Part shown: one piece after another, positions 9,925 to 22,759 of the stretch
Position numbering within the stretch: position 1 is the first letter of the stretch
Layout: the number at the start of each line of letters is the position of its first letter
Assembly (NCBI RefSeq): GCF_000827595.2
Contig: NZ_LN776180.1
Span: 62,001 to 126,000, forward strand
Reading direction: 5' to 3'
DNA from: Necropsobacter massiliensis
Lineage (GTDB): Bacteria > Pseudomonadota > Gammaproteobacteria > Enterobacterales > Pasteurellaceae
DNA: 64,000 bases
Position numbers and translations under genes: made by a program
The notes under the pieces: generated by a model
Told to the model about the DNA's origin: nothing
What the model saw: only the letters and a program-made list of their open reading frames with translations
Databases searched by the model: none

Positions 9925-11550
9925 TTACCGGCGCTTACAGCTCGCCAGAATGTCTAACTGCGGTTGGTAAACCGAGGTTTTCAGATTCATGTCCATCATG
10001 CCGATAACGGTGCTAAACAGGTTGTCATGGGAAAAGGTTTGTGTTTTCGCTGTTTCTCGCAGGCAATTTAAATCAACGCCTTCATTCTTTTTCCAAGTAT
10101 TTGAAAACCAGAAGATCATCGGTACCCGCGTTTGCTGTTCCGGTGCGATAGCGTAAGGTGTGCCGTGTAAATACATACCGTTTTCACCCAGCGATTCGCC
10201 GTGATCAGAGACATAATAAACCGCACTTTCCAGATCGTCACGATGCTCTAGCTTACTGATGACCGTATTTAAGAAATTATCAATATATAAAATGCCGTTA
10301 TCATAGGTATTCACCAACTGTGCATTGCTGCAATTTTGAATCTGATTGGTATCGCAAGTGGGCAGAAATCGGCGATATTCCGGCGTGTAGCGTTCATAAT
10401 AAGTCGGGCCGTGATTGCCGATGGTATGCAAAATCAGTACCGTATCTTTTGTGCTTTCATTCAAAATCTTATCAAAATCCCGCAGCAATACTTCATCCAA
10501 ACATTCGCCCTCGGTGCAATAGTCTTTCAGCGTCATATTCACGGTTTCGTTCGGCACGCGAAGACAAACACCTTTGCAATCGCTGTTGTTATCCAGCCAG
10601 AAAATATTGACACCGGCACGCTGCAATACATCCAGCAGATTATCCATTTTTTCCGCTTTCGAGCCGTTATACTGCTCTTTGTTTAAATAAGAGAACATGC
10701 AAGGAACCGATACTGCCGTGGCCGTGCCGCAGCTGGTTACTTGTCTGAAATTAATCACATCATCACCGCGCGCTGCCAATTGCGGCGTGGTCTGGCGCAC
10801 ATAACCGTTTAATCCCCAGTTTTGTGCGCGGGTGGTTTCACCGACGACAATCACGGTGAAATGGCGATACGGATCCGGTTTTGCCTGCCGCGCATCCAGA
10901 CCGATTTGTTCATAAGGGCGGTTCGCATCACGCAGACGTTTGATTTCATTTATGCCGGCGGTAATAAAATTCGACGGCAGGATTAAATTGACCACCGGTT
11001 TGTTATTGCGCACAAACGCGGCATAATCCTGATAAAAAAACTTCGCAATGCCCACAATCACCAATGCGGACAGTACAACCGCTCCGATTCGGTAGGCGAT
11101 TTCCATAAACCAGCGACGATAATCTACCTTCACCGCAACGTATACTAAAGCGGGAATCAGGCCGAATACCGCCACCCATAAGAGATATTGCCAGGTTACC
11201 ATGCGCGCGCTTTCCGCCAGCGTGGTCTGCAACACATTTTCCAGCATATCAGTGCTGAAATAGACGTCTAAAAACACTTCGCTGTAGGCAATCGCGGCAC
11301 TGATTATCAGCAACAACGGCATAAGGATTTTATGCAGCAGCGGCAATGCCAACAGCTGAAACACCGCATTCAGGGTAAAGAAAACAAAGAACGGTACGGT
11401 CAATAAAAAATAGTCTGCCGCTTTACCGTCAAACGGATGGAGTGCCAGTACCTTGCTATAAAAGGCGTAATTCAACACTAAGGTAAAATACAGTGCCGTC
11501 AGGGCAATCAGCGTGGAACTACGACAATGAAAGCGTAACAATCGAAACAT
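9925..11550 (-). CDS. eptA: Lipid A phosphoethanolamine transferase EptA
   Basis: Inner-membrane enzyme that moves phosphoethanolamine from phosphatidylethanolamine to lipid A phosphates, lowering surface charge and affecting cationic peptide resistance. Residues 1-170 hold about five hydrophobic helices, and the rest is a periplasmic sulfatase-fold domain. Metal and nucleophile motifs are VGETTRAQNW (E238), CGTATAVS (274-281, containing the acceptor threonine), HTIGNHGP and SDHGESLGE, with several cysteine pairs for disulphides. The ATG at 11550 is preferred over a GTG seven codons earlier because AGGA precedes it by six bases. It stands alone between typA and bcp. The exact acceptor site is not readable from sequence. 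Confidence 0.88.
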   Translation of the reverse strand: MFRLLRFHCRSSTLIALTALYFTLVLNYAFYSKVLALHPFDGKAADYFLLTVPFFVFFTLNAVFQLLALPLLHKILMPLLLIISAAIAYSEVFLDVYFSTDMLENVLQTTLAESARMVTWQYLLWVAVFGLIPALVYVAVKVDYRRWFMEIAYRIGAVVLSALVIVGIAKFFYQDYAAFVRNNKPVVNLILPSNFITAGINEIKRLRDANRPYEQIGLDARQAKPDPYRHFTVIVVGETTRAQNWGLNGYVRQTTPQLAARGDDVINFRQVTSCGTATAVSVPCMFSYLNKEQYNGSKAEKMDNLLDVLQRAGVNIFWLDNNSDCKGVCLRVPNETVNMTLKDYCTEGECLDEVLLRDFDKILNESTKDTVLILHTIGNHGPTYYERYTPEYRRFLPTCDTNQIQNCSNAQLVNTYDNGILYIDNFLNTVISKLEHRDDLESAVYYVSDHGESLGENGMYLHGTPYAIAPEQQTRVPMIFWFSNTWKKNEGVDLNCLRETAKTQTFSHDNLFSTVIGMMDMNLKTSVYQPQLDILASCKRR

Positions 11551-11678
11551 AAAAAATCCTAATAAATTCACGGAATACTACGTCGGGATTAGACGAAAGG
11601 GGAAAAGAAAAGTTCGCACGGGAAAAAGATATTTCAAACGCGGAACTTTTTTATATTCGACAGGAAAAACGACGGATA

Positions 11679-11704
11679 AAAAAACCGCACTTTAAAAGTG
11701 CGGT
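11679..11704 (-). terminator. typA terminator from inverted uptake signals
   Basis: ACCGCACTTT and AAAGTGCGGT form a 10-bp perfect stem with a one-base loop. On the minus strand it is followed by a run of seven T, as expected after typA. Confidence 0.88.
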
Positions 11705-11727
11705 CGATTTTTTCATTGTTTTTACGC

Positions 11728-13578
11728 TTAATGCGTGCTGGTGCTGGTCGTGGTGCGGTTAGCACGTTTGCGATCCATTTCCGTTAAGAGTTTTTTACGG
11801 ATGCGGATCGAAACCGGCGTGACTTCCACCAATTCATCATCATCAATAAATTCAATCGCCTGTTCGAGGGAGAACTTAATCGGTGTGGTCAACTGAATCG
11901 CATCATCTTTACCGGAGGCGCGCATATTGGTCAACTTTTTGCCTTGCAGACAGTTAACGGTTAAGTCGTTGGAACGACTATGAATACCGATAATCTGCCC
12001 TTCATATACTTCCACCCCGTGATCAATCATCAGTTTACCACGTTCTTGTAAGCCCCATAGCGCATAAGCAAGCGCTTTGCCGGTCGCATTGGAGATTAAC
12101 ACCCCATTTTTACGCTGACCGATTTCGCCCGCTTTAACATCGTCATAATGGCTGAATGTGGAATAAAGCAATCCGGTTCCGGATGTCATGGTCATAAATT
12201 CATTGCGGAAACCGATTAAACCGCGGCTTGGGATCACATATTCCAAACGGGTGCGACCTTTGCCGTCCGGGATCATGTCTTTCACTTCACCTTTGCGGAT
12301 TCCAAGGGCTTCCATTACCGCGCCCTGATGCTGTTCTTCGATATCAATGGTGACCTGCTCAAAGGGCTCTTGCTTACGCCCGTTTTCTTCTTTGTAAATC
12401 ACCTTCGGACGAGAAACCGCCAATTCATAGCCTTCACGGCGCATATTTTCGATTAATACGGAAAGATGCAATTCACCACGACCGGAAACTCGGAATTCGT
12501 CCGGATTTTGCGTTTCTTCCACGCGCAATGCCACGTTATGCACCAATTCTTTATTCAAGCGTTCCAAAATCTGACGGGAAGTGACGAATTTGCCCTCTTT
12601 TCCGCAAAACGGTGAGGTATTCACGCAGAAGAACATGGTGACTGTCGGTTCATCCACAGTCAGCGCTGGCAAGGCTTCCACGTTATTAATATCGCAAACG
12701 GTATCGGAAATATTCAGCTCGCCAAGCCCGGTAATCGCGACAATGTCGCCCGCCTGCGCCAAATCTTCTTCATAGCGCTGCAAGCCTAAATGCCCCAGCA
12801 CCTGACCGATTTTACCGTTGCGGGTTTTACCTTCGCTGTCGATAATCGTCACCGACTGATTCGGTTTGACCGTGCCGCGTTTAATGCGTCCAATCCCGAT
12901 AACGCCCACATAGTTGTTGTAATCCAGTTGGGAAATCTGCATCTGGAACGGTGCATTCAGTTCCACTTTCGGCGGTTCGACATATTTGACAATAGCTTCA
13001 AACAGCGGTGTCATATCCGTAGCCAGCGCGTCGTGTTCCAGACCGGCAACGCCGTTTAGCGCCGACGCGTAAATAATCGGGAAGTCCAGCTGTTCGTCCG
13101 TCGCTCCCAAATTCACGAACAAATCAAAAACCTGATCCACTACCCAATCCGGACGCGCGCCCGGGCGATCCACTTTATTGATGACGACAATCGGTTTTAG
13201 TCCGTGTGAAAAGGCTTTTTGCGTAACGAAACGGGTTTGCGGCATCGGACCGTCAAACGCGTCCACCACTAAAAGCACGCTGTCCACCATGGAAAGTACG
13301 CGTTCCACTTCACCGCCGAAATCCGCGTGTCCCGGCGTATCCACGATATTAATGCGATAATCGTTCCAGTTGATTGCGGTATTTTTCGCCAGAATGGTAA
13401 TTCCGCGTTCTTTTTCCAAATCGTTGGAATCCATAACTCGTTCGTCGGCGTCGGTACGGCTGGCTTCCAACGTACCGGATTGTTGCAAAAGTTTATCCAC
13501 CAGCGTCGTTTTACCGTGGTCAACGTGAGCAATAATTGCGATATTACGCAATTTGTTAATATCAATTGTCTCTGTCAT
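11728..13578 (-). CDS. typA: Ribosome-associated GTPase TypA/BipA
   Basis: Translational GTPase of the EF-G/LepA class that binds ribosomes and helps 50S assembly and stress growth. The 616-residue protein has G1 [10 protein letters not shown]2 region ERGITI, G3 [16 protein letters not shown] and G4 NKVDRPGA, then domain II, an EF-G-like domain and the BipA-specific C-terminal domain. No strong Shine-Dalgarno is visible before the ATG. It is divergent from glnA, the arrangement known from H. influenzae and E. coli. Confidence 0.96.
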   Translation of the reverse strand: MTETIDINKLRNIAIIAHVDHGKTTLVDKLLQQSGTLEASRTDADERVMDSNDLEKERGITILAKNTAINWNDYRINIVDTPGHADFGGEVERVLSMVDSVLLVVDAFDGPMPQTRFVTQKAFSHGLKPIVVINKVDRPGARPDWVVDQVFDLFVNLGATDEQLDFPIIYASALNGVAGLEHDALATDMTPLFEAIVKYVEPPKVELNAPFQMQISQLDYNNYVGVIGIGRIKRGTVKPNQSVTIIDSEGKTRNGKIGQVLGHLGLQRYEEDLAQAGDIVAITGLGELNISDTVCDINNVEALPALTVDEPTVTMFFCVNTSPFCGKEGKFVTSRQILERLNKELVHNVALRVEETQNPDEFRVSGRGELHLSVLIENMRREGYELAVSRPKVIYKEENGRKQEPFEQVTIDIEEQHQGAVMEALGIRKGEVKDMIPDGKGRTRLEYVIPSRGLIGFRNEFMTMTSGTGLLYSTFSHYDDVKAGEIGQRKNGVLISNATGKALAYALWGLQERGKLMIDHGVEVYEGQIIGIHSRSNDLTVNCLQGKKLTNMRASGKDDAIQLTTPIKFSLEQAIEFIDDDELVEVTPVSIRIRKKLLTEMDRKRANRTTTSTSTH

Positions 13579-13928
13579 TTGTATTCTTAATCATTCAATA
13601 TAAAGGTATTCTTGAAGTAACGGACAATGCGCAATGTGTGGGCATTATTCGAAAGGTCGCAGATTATACAACTTTTTCCGCCAGCGGGCTATTAAATAAT
13701 ACGGCTCCAGATGATGGTGAACCGGGTATAAATTCAATAAAAACAAGTTTAATTAAAACAAATATAAAAAATCAATATTAAAGTAAATAAAAAAACATAA
13801 AATCAATAATTTTATTAACAATCTTCAAACTGACGTTTGTTTTTTATAAATGATATGTTATTTTTAGCAACGTGCTTTATAATACACAACACTCGATTTC
13901 ACCCATCTTATTTATAGAGGATCATCTT
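13579..13928. other. 350-bp typA-glnA divergent intergenic region
   Basis: AT-rich region between two divergent start codons, holding the promoters of both genes. A small open frame at 13566-13781 has no family resemblance and overlaps typA, so it is not called. No clear RNA gene or NtrC site was recognised. Confidence 0.6.
13878..13883 (+). promoter_or_regulatory. Probable -10 box of glnA
   Basis: A consensus TATAAT lies 46 bp before the glnA start codon. The -35 region is weak (TGTTAT with 16-bp spacing), so an activator may be needed. Confidence 0.4.
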
Positions 13929-15347
13929 ATGTCAAATGCAGCTGCTGTTGCGAATGTATTCAAACTGATCGAAGAAAACGATATTAAATTCGTTCTTCTG
14001 CGATTTACCGATATCAAGGGCAAAGAACATGGCGTTTCGCTGCCTGTCAGTTTGGTCGATGAAGACCTATTCGAAGACGGTAAAATGTTCGACGGCTCGT
14101 CTGTGGAAGGTTGGAAAGCCATTAATAAAGCAGATATGCTGTTAATGCCGATCGCAGAAACCGCTGTCGTCGATCCTTTCGCACAAATCCCGACATTATC
14201 CCTTCGTTGTAGCATTTACGAACCGAGCACGATGCAAAGTTATGATCGCGACCCGCGCTCAATCGCCACCCGTGCGGAAAACTATATGCGCGCCAGCGGA
14301 ATCGCCGATAATGTATTCTTCGGTCCTGAACCGGAATTTTTCCTCTTTGATGATGTGCGTTTTGAAGCATCTATGAACGGCAATTCCTATGTAGTTGACG
14401 ATATTGAAGCCGCGTGGAACACCAACAAACGCTACGAAGGCGGCAACAACGCTTATCGCCCGCTGAAAAAAGGCGGCTATTGCGCCGTGGCGCCAAACGA
14501 CAGCGCACACGATCTGCGTTCCGAAATGTGTCTGTTGCTGGAAGAAATGGGCTTAGTGATCGAAGCGCATCATCATGAAGTGGCAACCGCCGGACAAAAT
14601 GAAATCGCCACCCGTTTTAATTCGCTGACCTTAAAAGCCGATGAAACGCAAATTTACAAATATGTGGTCCAAAACGTCGCTGCCGAACACGGTAAAACCG
14701 CCTGTTTTATGCCAAAACCGATTACCGGCGACAACGGCTCGGGCATGCACTGTAATATGTCGCTGAGCAAAGATGGCAAGAATATTTTCCAAGGTGATAA
14801 ATATGCCGGTCTTTCCGAAACCGCGCTGTATTATATCGGCGGTATTATCAAACATGCAAAAGCGCTGAACGCTTTCACCAATCCGTCCACCAACTCCTAC
14901 AAACGGTTAGTGCCGGGATTTGAAGCGCCGGTATTGTTAGCTTATTCCGCCAGCAACCGTTCCGCCTCAATCCGTATTCCGGCCGTCACTAGCCCGAAAG
15001 CGATTCGTATTGAAGCCCGTTTCCCGGATCCATTGGCAAATCCATATTTAGCCTTCTCCGCATTGTTAATGGCGGGTCTGGACGGCATTATCAATAAAAT
15101 CCACCCGGGCGATGCCATGGATAAAAATCTTTATGATCTACCGCCGGAAGAACTAAAAGAAATCCCTGCGGTATCCAGTTCGTTGGAAGAAGCGCTCAAC
15201 AGCCTGGAAAAAGATTATGAATTCTTAATTCAGGGCGGCGTGTTCAGCAAAGAATTCGTGGATACCTTTATCGCAATAAAACGCAAAGAAGTGGAACGCC
15301 TGAATATGACACCGCACCCGGTGGAATTTGAAATGTACTACGCCTAA
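13929..15347 (+). CDS. glnA: Glutamine synthetase type I
   Basis: Makes glutamine from glutamate, ammonia and ATP; a cytoplasmic dodecamer. The 472-residue protein has the GSI motifs FDGSSVEGW, the metal-binding [14 protein letters not shown] motif [12 protein letters not shown] and the C-terminal R-rich glutamate site. The NLYDLPPEE segment near residue 398 carries the tyrosine adenylylated by GlnE in the beta subtype. The ATG at 13929 follows AGAGGA; the upstream in-frame start at 13872 lies within the promoter -10 region. A strong terminator follows. Confidence 0.97.
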   Translation: MSNAAAVANVFKLIEENDIKFVLLRFTDIKGKEHGVSLPVSLVDEDLFEDGKMFDGSSVEGWKAINKADMLLMPIAETAVVDPFAQIPTLSLRCSIYEPSTMQSYDRDPRSIATRAENYMRASGIADNVFFGPEPEFFLFDDVRFEASMNGNSYVVDDIEAAWNTNKRYEGGNNAYRPLKKGGYCAVAPNDSAHDLRSEMCLLLEEMGLVIEAHHHEVATAGQNEIATRFNSLTLKADETQIYKYVVQNVAAEHGKTACFMPKPITGDNGSGMHCNMSLSKDGKNIFQGDKYAGLSETALYYIGGIIKHAKALNAFTNPSTNSYKRLVPGFEAPVLLAYSASNRSASIRIPAVTSPKAIRIEARFPDPLANPYLAFSALLMAGLDGIINKIHPGDAMDKNLYDLPPEELKEIPAVSSSLEEALNSLEKDYEFLIQGGVFSKEFVDTFIAIKRKEVERLNMTPHPVEFEMYYA

Positions 15348-15376
15348 GCGCCGTATTCTCGATAAACGCTTGTCTC

Positions 15377-15424
15377 AATCCGCACCTGCATGTTACACAA
15401 CAATTCAAGGTGCGGATTTTTTAC
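15377..15424 (+). terminator. glnA terminator
   Basis: AATCCGCACCT and AGGTGCGGATT form an 11-bp perfect stem with a 20-nt loop, followed by T4 or more on the plus strand. Confidence 0.85.
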
Positions 15425-15444
15425 ACTTATTATCCTGCTTTATC

Positions 15445-16410
15445 TTATTTATCGGCTAAAATCACCGCTCTTTTCGGTGCGGGATAGCCTTCAATGGTTT
15501 TACGATGATCCTGCGGGTCAAGAAAATCGATCAGACTTTCATTTTCCAGCCAATCGGTTTTGCGTTGCTCCTGCAAGCTGGTAACCGCCACATCCACACA
15601 GCGGACATGCTCAAATCCCGCTTTTTCCAGCCAGTTAATCAATGCCGCCACGGAAGGAATAAAATACACGTTTTTCATTTTGGCATAGCGATCCGCCGGC
15701 ACCAACACCGTGTTCACATCGCCGTCCACCACCAGCGTTTCCAGCACCAACTCACCGCCTTTGCGCAGCTGATTTTTCAGCTGGGTAAGATGATCGAGCG
15801 GAGATTTGCGGTGATACAGCACGCCCATAGAAAACACCGTATCAAACACGCCCAACGGCTGCATTTGTTCAATGCCGAGCGGTATCAGGCTGGCGCGACG
15901 GTCATTGTTCAGTAATTTACGCACCGCTTCAAACTGGCAGAGAAACAGTTCAGTCGGATCAATCCCCACTACCATTTTGGCACCTTCGCCGACCATACGC
16001 CACATGTGATAACCGCTGCCACAGCCGACATCCAACACAAGGCGATCCTGCAACGGCGCCAAATGCGGCAACACCCGTTCCCATTTAAAATCCGAGCGCC
16101 ATTCGCAGTCAATATGAATGCCGTGCAAATGATAAGGTCCTTTGCGCCACGGCATTAACTGTTTGAGATGATGAATAATACGCTGCCGTTCGCCTTCAGA
16201 CAGCGCCAAATCGCTTTCGGATCTGACCGCACTTTTCAGCTCAATGCGTTCAGCCGTCAAGTGCGGTAGAAAATCAATGAGTTTCGCCCATTTGGCGTAA
16301 TCGCCGTGCGTTTGCTTTTCCCATTGTTTCAATTGCAGCGGTAAAGTTTCAAGCCACGGCGATAACTCGCTGACGGCGATTTGTTGATAAAAAGGACGAA
16401 AATCAATCAT
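15445..16410 (-). CDS. cmoB: tRNA U34 carboxymethyltransferase CmoB
   Basis: Transfers a carboxymethyl group from carboxy-SAM to 5-hydroxyuridine at the wobble position of tRNAs, completing cmo5U. The 321-residue protein has the Rossmann-type cofactor motif [15 protein letters not shown] at mid-protein and the conserved family N-terminus [12 protein letters not shown]. Its start overlaps the putP stop by four bases (ATGA), suggesting translational coupling. The partner cmoA is not in the window. Confidence 0.93.
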   Translation of the reverse strand: MIDFRPFYQQIAVSELSPWLETLPLQLKQWEKQTHGDYAKWAKLIDFLPHLTAERIELKSAVRSESDLALSEGERQRIIHHLKQLMPWRKGPYHLHGIHIDCEWRSDFKWERVLPHLAPLQDRLVLDVGCGSGYHMWRMVGEGAKMVVGIDPTELFLCQFEAVRKLLNNDRRASLIPLGIEQMQPLGVFDTVFSMGVLYHRKSPLDHLTQLKNQLRKGGELVLETLVVDGDVNTVLVPADRYAKMKNVYFIPSVAALINWLEKAGFEHVRCVDVAVTSLQEQRKTDWLENESLIDFLDPQDHRKTIEGYPAPKRAVILADK

Positions 16411-17921
16411 AATGCCTCTTTATACGCTTTTTTTGCCTGCTCAAAACGGTTGATAACCGCCTGCTCCGGTGCGCCGGAAAGCAGGGATACCGCCATAATC
16501 GTCAGACAAGCCAAACCGAATCCCGGAATCATTTCATACACTTCGTGCCACGCACCGCTCGGCGCAAACACGCTTTTCCAGCAGAACACCGTCAGCGCAC
16601 CGACCAACATTCCCGCCATTGCCGCAGATGCCGTCATGCGTTTCCAAAACAAAGAAAACAGCACCACCGGTCCGAATGCGCTACCGAAGCCCGCCCACGC
16701 GAACTGCACCAGCTGCAACACTTTGCTGTTTTCATCCTGCGCAATCCAAATGGCGATAGCCGCAATCAGCAGCACCATCGCACGCCCCAACCAAACCAGC
16801 TCTTTTTCCGATGCCTGCGGGCGAATAAAGCCTTTGTAAAAATCTTCACTAATCGCGCTGGAAGAAATCAACAGCTGACAGCTCAGGGTACTCATCACCG
16901 CCGCCAGAATAGCGGACAGCAGCACACCGGCAATCCAAGGGTTGAACAGCAATTTCGCCAACTCAATAAACACCTGTTCCGGCTCATGATTGACCGTTGC
17001 CGCCACCTGCGATTGGGCATAAAAATAGGCGATCCCGAAAAACCCGATCCCTATGGCACCAAGCAAACAGAGAATCATCCACGTAATGCTGATCCGGCGC
17101 GCCTTGGTTAAGGATTTTACGCTGTCCGCCGCCATAAAACGCGCCAAAATATGAGGCTGACCGAAATAGCCCAGCCCCCATGCGGCAAGGCTTAACAAGC
17201 CCCAGGTTGTGGTGCCACCAAACATATCGGTAAAATCCTTATGTGCTACATTTTCTGCCTGATTTAACACCGCACTTAATCTGTCAACGCCGCCCAACGT
17301 AATCATCACCATCACCGGCGTGAGAATTAATGCGAAAATCATCAAAGTGGCCTGAATGGTATCCGTCCAGCTGACCGCCAGAAAGCCGCCGATAAAGGTA
17401 TAAGCAATGGTGGCTAAGGCGCCGTACCAAAGTGCGGTAGAATATTCCACAGAAAACAGGTTTTGAAATAATTTCGCACCGGCAACCACACCGGAAGCGC
17501 AATAAATCGTAAAAAAGATCAAAATCACCGAAGCGGAAACAATTTTCAGCGCACGGCGATCAGTACCGAAACGGTGATGAAAATACTCTGGCAAGGTTAA
17601 GGCATTGTTGTTGATTTCGGTATAAACCCGCAGCCGCCCGGCAACCAACAACCAGTTTAAATATGCCCCTAAGGTCAGCCCGATAGCAATCCAGCCTTCC
17701 ACCAGCCCCGCCAGATAAACCGCGCCGGGCAGCCCCATTAGCAACCAGCCCGACATATCCGAAGCCCCCGCCGACATCGCGGTGACAAAACTGCCTAATC
17801 GGCGTCCACCTAGAATATAATCGGACAAACTATGAGTATAATAATATGCCAGAACCCCTATCAGTAACATCCCCAAAATATACACAACAAACGTAATCAG
17901 CGTCGGATCCCATCCAAACAT
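16407..17921 (-). CDS. putP: Sodium/proline symporter PutP
   Basis: Inner-membrane carrier of the SSS family that imports proline with sodium. The 504-residue protein has about 13 hydrophobic helices and family motifs including [21 protein letters not shown] near the N-terminus, part of the sodium and proline sites. The ATG at 17921 is chosen because GAGGT precedes it by six bases. It is the upstream partner of cmoB, with a 4-bp overlap. No putA is visible nearby. Confidence 0.93.
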   Translation of the reverse strand: MFGWDPTLITFVVYILGMLLIGVLAYYYTHSLSDYILGGRRLGSFVTAMSAGASDMSGWLLMGLPGAVYLAGLVEGWIAIGLTLGAYLNWLLVAGRLRVYTEINNNALTLPEYFHHRFGTDRRALKIVSASVILIFFTIYCASGVVAGAKLFQNLFSVEYSTALWYGALATIAYTFIGGFLAVSWTDTIQATLMIFALILTPVMVMITLGGVDRLSAVLNQAENVAHKDFTDMFGGTTTWGLLSLAAWGLGYFGQPHILARFMAADSVKSLTKARRISITWMILCLLGAIGIGFFGIAYFYAQSQVAATVNHEPEQVFIELAKLLFNPWIAGVLLSAILAAVMSTLSCQLLISSSAISEDFYKGFIRPQASEKELVWLGRAMVLLIAAIAIWIAQDENSKVLQLVQFAWAGFGSAFGPVVLFSLFWKRMTASAAMAGMLVGALTVFCWKSVFAPSGAWHEVYEMIPGFGLACLTIMAVSLLSGAPEQAVINRFEQAKKAYKEAL

Positions 17922-18058
17922 CACGACCTCACAAAACATATTTTATATTATAAAAATTTGACAAAGGTCGCATTTTACCCTATTTGGTACTATTATTCTA
18001 TTTCCCTTTTCGCTAGACTAACGTCCGGTAGATAATAAATTTTAATTCATGTTTAATT

Positions 18059-19534
18059 ATGGAATCTGTTGAATTATTAGTGAACGTAACGCCGAACGAA
18101 ACCCGTATCGCGTTAGTTGACACAGGGATTTTAAAAGAAGTTCATATCGAGCGTCAGGCAAAACGGGGTATCGTCGGCAACATTTATAAAGGGCGGGTCA
18201 CTCGAGTCCTGCCGGGAATGCAATCGGCATTTGTGGACATCGGGCTAGAGAAAGCCGCCTTTTTACATGCTTCGGATATCGTTTCCCACACTGAATGCGT
18301 CGATGAAAACGAGAAAAAACAATTTATCGTCAAAGACATTGCCGAATTAGTGCGCGAAGGACAGGATATCGTGGTGCAAGTGGTAAAAGACCCGCTCGGC
18401 ACCAAAGGCGCACGGCTGACCACCGATATTACGTTGCCTTCCCGCTATTTGGTATTTATGCCGGAAAACAGTCATGTCGGCGTCTCACAACGTATTGAAA
18501 GCGAAGCGGAACGCGGACGTTTAAAAGAACTGGTACTGCCGCTGTGCGATGAGCTGGGCGGGTTTATCATTCGTACCGCCGCCGAAGGAGCGACGGAAGA
18601 AGATCTGAAACAAGACGCAGATTTTCTCAAGCGTTTGTGGCGAAAAGTGATGGAACGGCGCGGCAAATATCCGACGCGTTCCATGCTATACGGCGAACTG
18701 GCGCTAACCCAACGAGTGCTGCGGGATTTTATCGGTGCCGGTTTGGAAAAAATCCGCATCGATTCAAAATTGTGTTTTACCGACGTAAAACAGTTCACAG
18801 AAGAATTTATGCCGACTTTAACGGATAAACTGGTGCTGTATTCCGGCAGCCAACCGTTATTTGATGTCTATGGCGTAGAGACGGCCATTCAAACCGCCCT
18901 GGATACCCGCGTGAATTTAAAATCCGGCGGTTATCTGATCATTGAACAGACCGAAGCCATGACTACGATTGATATCAATACCGGCGCATTTGTCGGTCAT
19001 CGTAATCTGGAAGAAACCATCTTCAACACCAATATTGAAGCAACTAAAGCGATTGCCCAGCAGCTACAGTTACGCAATCTGGGCGGGATTATCATTATTG
19101 ATTTTATTGATATGCAAACCGAGGAACACCGCGCCCGCGTGCTGGAATCGCTACAGGAAGCGCTGTCCAAAGATCGGGTAAAAACCAGTGTCAACGGCTT
19201 TACCCAACTCGGATTGGTGGAGATGACCCGCAAGCGCACGCGGGAAAGTCTGGAACACGTATTATGCGGCGAATGCCCTGCCTGCAAAGGGCGCGGTCGA
19301 GTCAAAACGGTGGAAACCGTCTGTTACGAAATCATGCGCGAAATTATCCGCGTGCATCATTTATTTTCCAGCGAACAGTTTGTGGTATATGCCTCAAGAG
19401 CAGTGGCGGATTACTTAATCAATGAAGAAAGTCACGGCTTAGTGGCGGAACTGGAAGTGTTTATCGGCAAACAGATTCAAATCAAAACCGAAGTGTTTTA
19501 TCATCAGGAGCAATTTGATGTTGTCGTGATGTAA
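18059..19534 (+). CDS. rng: Ribonuclease G
   Basis: Endoribonuclease that matures the 5' end of 16S rRNA and takes part in mRNA decay. The 491-residue protein begins with an S1-type RNA-binding domain (GNIYKGRVTRVLPGMQSAFVDIG). It then has the RNase E/G catalytic domain, with metal-site segments TTIDINTGAFVG and IIIIDFIDM, and the zinc-link motif CGECPACKGRG near residue 405. It lacks the long RNase E tail, so it is RNase G rather than RNase E. No Shine-Dalgarno is obvious before the ATG. It is followed by tldD after 186 bp, a common enterobacterial-Pasteurellaceae neighbourhood. Confidence 0.94.
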   Translation: MESVELLVNVTPNETRIALVDTGILKEVHIERQAKRGIVGNIYKGRVTRVLPGMQSAFVDIGLEKAAFLHASDIVSHTECVDENEKKQFIVKDIAELVREGQDIVVQVVKDPLGTKGARLTTDITLPSRYLVFMPENSHVGVSQRIESEAERGRLKELVLPLCDELGGFIIRTAAEGATEEDLKQDADFLKRLWRKVMERRGKYPTRSMLYGELALTQRVLRDFIGAGLEKIRIDSKLCFTDVKQFTEEFMPTLTDKLVLYSGSQPLFDVYGVETAIQTALDTRVNLKSGGYLIIEQTEAMTTIDINTGAFVGHRNLEETIFNTNIEATKAIAQQLQLRNLGGIIIIDFIDMQTEEHRARVLESLQEALSKDRVKTSVNGFTQLGLVEMTRKRTRESLEHVLCGECPACKGRGRVKTVETVCYEIMREIIRVHHLFSSEQFVVYASRAVADYLINEESHGLVAELEVFIGKQIQIKTEVFYHQEQFDVVVM

Positions 19535-19720
19535 GTGCGGGCATGAAAAAGTGAGAAAAATGCACCGCACTTTTCTTCCGACCGAACGCATACACTGCTC
19601 GTCCGTTTATCCGAAAATTTTATTTAATTATTACATGATCAGCATAACGAATCGGCAATCCCGGTCTTCCGCCTGTTCAGCGCTCAAGGGGCGGGCTGAT
19701 CACCAACTCATGAGAGATTT

Positions 19721-21169
19721 ATGTTAAACAAAGTAACGCAAACCCTGCTGGGTCAAAGCCATTTATCATTGCAGGACTTACCCAATATATTTGATCGGCT
19801 TTGCCAGCGCGATATTGATTATGCGGATCTGTATTTTCAGCTCAGTCAGGATGAAAACTGGGTATTGGAAGACGGCATCATTAAAGAAGGTGGTTTTCAT
19901 ATTGATCGCGGCGTCGGCGTGCGCGCTGTCAGCGGCGAAAAAACCGGCTTCGCCTATTCCGATCAGATTAATCTGACGACTTTACAGCAATGTGCCGATG
20001 CGGTGAAGGGCATCGCGCAATCACAGGCACCACGCTTGATCACGCCGCAAGCGTTTAATCCGCTCAAGCCGACCTTACGCTATGCTGCACTGAATCCGCT
20101 CAATAGCCTCAGCAACACACAAAAAATTGAACTGCTGCAATTGGTGGATCGCAGCGCACGGGCGGAAGACCCGCGGGTCACGCAGGTATCGGCGGGATTA
20201 AGTGCGGTATATGAAGAAATATTGGTCGCCGCAACCGACGGCACGCTGGCAGCCGATATCCGCCCGCTGGTACGCCTGTCGGTTTCCGTGCTAGTAGAAC
20301 AGGACGGCAAGCGCGAACGCGGCGGTGCCGGTGCTGGCGGACGCTTCGCGCTGGATTGGTTCCTCCAGCCTTATCAAGGCGAAATTCGTGCCGTTTATTT
20401 TGCTAAACAGGCGGTTCGCCAAGCCTTAATCAATCTTAGCGCCGTGGCGGCACCGGCCGGTGCAATGCCGGTAGTGTTAGGCGCAGGCTGGCCGGGCGTA
20501 TTGTTGCATGAAGCGGTGGGACATGGTTTAGAAGGCGATTTCAACCGTAAGCAAAGCTCGCTGTTCAGCGGTAAAATCGGTGAACTGGTCACCTCACCGC
20601 TATGCACGATTGTCGATGACGGCACCCTGCCAGATCGCCGCGGTTCGCTGACAATTGATGATGAAGGTGTGCCAAGCCGCTGCAATGTACTGATCAAAGA
20701 CGGTATTTTGCAAAGCTATATGCAGGATAAAATGAATGCGCGTTTAATGGGAACGCAACCAACCGGCAACGGGCGCCGCGAAAGCTACGCTCACCTGCCG
20801 ATGCCGCGCATGACTAATACCTATATGCTGGCGGGGAAAAGCAAATTTGACGAGTTAATCGCCTCCGTTGAACGCGGCATTTTCGCCCCGCACTTCGGCG
20901 GCGGACAAGTGGACATCACCTCGGGCAAATTCGTTTTTTCCACCTCGGAAGCCTATTTAATCGAAAAAGGCAAAATTACCAAACCGGTAAAAGGCGCTAC
21001 TTTAATCGGCAGCGGCATTGAGGTAATGCAAAATGTCTCCATGGTGGCGGACAATGTTGAACTGGATCACGGCATCGGCGTGTGCGGAAAAGAAGGACAA
21101 AGCGTACCGGTCGGCGTCGGTCAGCCGGCATTAAAAATCGACAGAATTACCGTCGGCGGCACCAATTAA
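19721..21169 (+). CDS. tldD: Metalloprotease TldD
   Basis: Subunit of the TldD/TldE zinc peptidase that degrades small peptides and, in some bacteria, processes microcins or CcdA antitoxin. The 482-residue protein has the zinc-site helix [17 protein letters not shown], typical of the catalytic TldD rather than the inactive TldE subunit. It lies between rng and argD on the same strand; the partner tldE/pmbA is not in the window. Confidence 0.95.
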   Translation: MLNKVTQTLLGQSHLSLQDLPNIFDRLCQRDIDYADLYFQLSQDENWVLEDGIIKEGGFHIDRGVGVRAVSGEKTGFAYSDQINLTTLQQCADAVKGIAQSQAPRLITPQAFNPLKPTLRYAALNPLNSLSNTQKIELLQLVDRSARAEDPRVTQVSAGLSAVYEEILVAATDGTLAADIRPLVRLSVSVLVEQDGKRERGGAGAGGRFALDWFLQPYQGEIRAVYFAKQAVRQALINLSAVAAPAGAMPVVLGAGWPGVLLHEAVGHGLEGDFNRKQSSLFSGKIGELVTSPLCTIVDDGTLPDRRGSLTIDDEGVPSRCNVLIKDGILQSYMQDKMNARLMGTQPTGNGRRESYAHLPMPRMTNTYMLAGKSKFDELIASVERGIFAPHFGGGQVDITSGKFVFSTSEAYLIEKGKITKPVKGATLIGSGIEVMQNVSMVADNVELDHGIGVCGKEGQSVPVGVGQPALKIDRITVGGTN

Positions 21170-21203
21170 CGAATTTTTATTCATTAATTTGACTAGATAT
21201 TCA
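21170..21203. promoter_or_regulatory. Candidate tandem ArgR boxes before argD
   Basis: Two matches to the ArgR core TGAAT-N4-ATTCA, each nine of ten: CGAATTTTTATTCA at 21170-21183 and TGACTAGATATTCA at 21190-21203. Their start-to-start spacing is 20 bp, close to the 21 bp usual for ArgR box pairs, and they lie 56-89 bp before the argD start. Confidence 0.6.
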
Positions 21204-21243
21204 TTTAGGATTATGCTGAAAGCAAATTCCATCCGCTATGTAA

Positions 21244-22455
<1,212 letters not shown>

Positions 22456-22759
22456 TCCACAAAAGTGAACAGGGCTGACGCATTTCAGCCCTTAGATTAG
22501 CCCGACTAACCGCTTGAAATTCAGCAAAAACTGACCGCACTTTTACGTTCTCACTGCATCAACTCTTTCAACAAATAATTAACCTAAGACCAATAAACCC
22601 TTCACTTGAAAGAACAAACTGCCGGTCTTTACAGGCAACATTGGGCAAAACTCACGGGATAACGTCAATCTGATGAATTGACACAACAGTTTTTTCAAAC
22701 GTAATTTAAAATAACCCGTACAACATGGCGGCTATCATGCCATCAATACACAAATTAAG
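22456..22759. other. 304-bp gap between argD and segment A
   Basis: Convergent intergenic space. It holds a perfect 8-bp hairpin at 22471-22492 (AGGGCTGA/TCAGCCCT) without a T run, and one uptake signal near 22534. No gene is supported here. Confidence 0.6.

Noticed and set aside
13566-13781. A 71-codon open frame between typA and glnA
   Set aside because: It overlaps the typA start antisense, has no ribosome site and no recognisable family, and lies in AT-rich promoter DNA.
16545-17111. A 188-codon antisense frame inside putP
   Set aside because: Its composition (Arg, His, Gln-rich) is that of the reverse strand of a membrane-protein gene, with no family resemblance.
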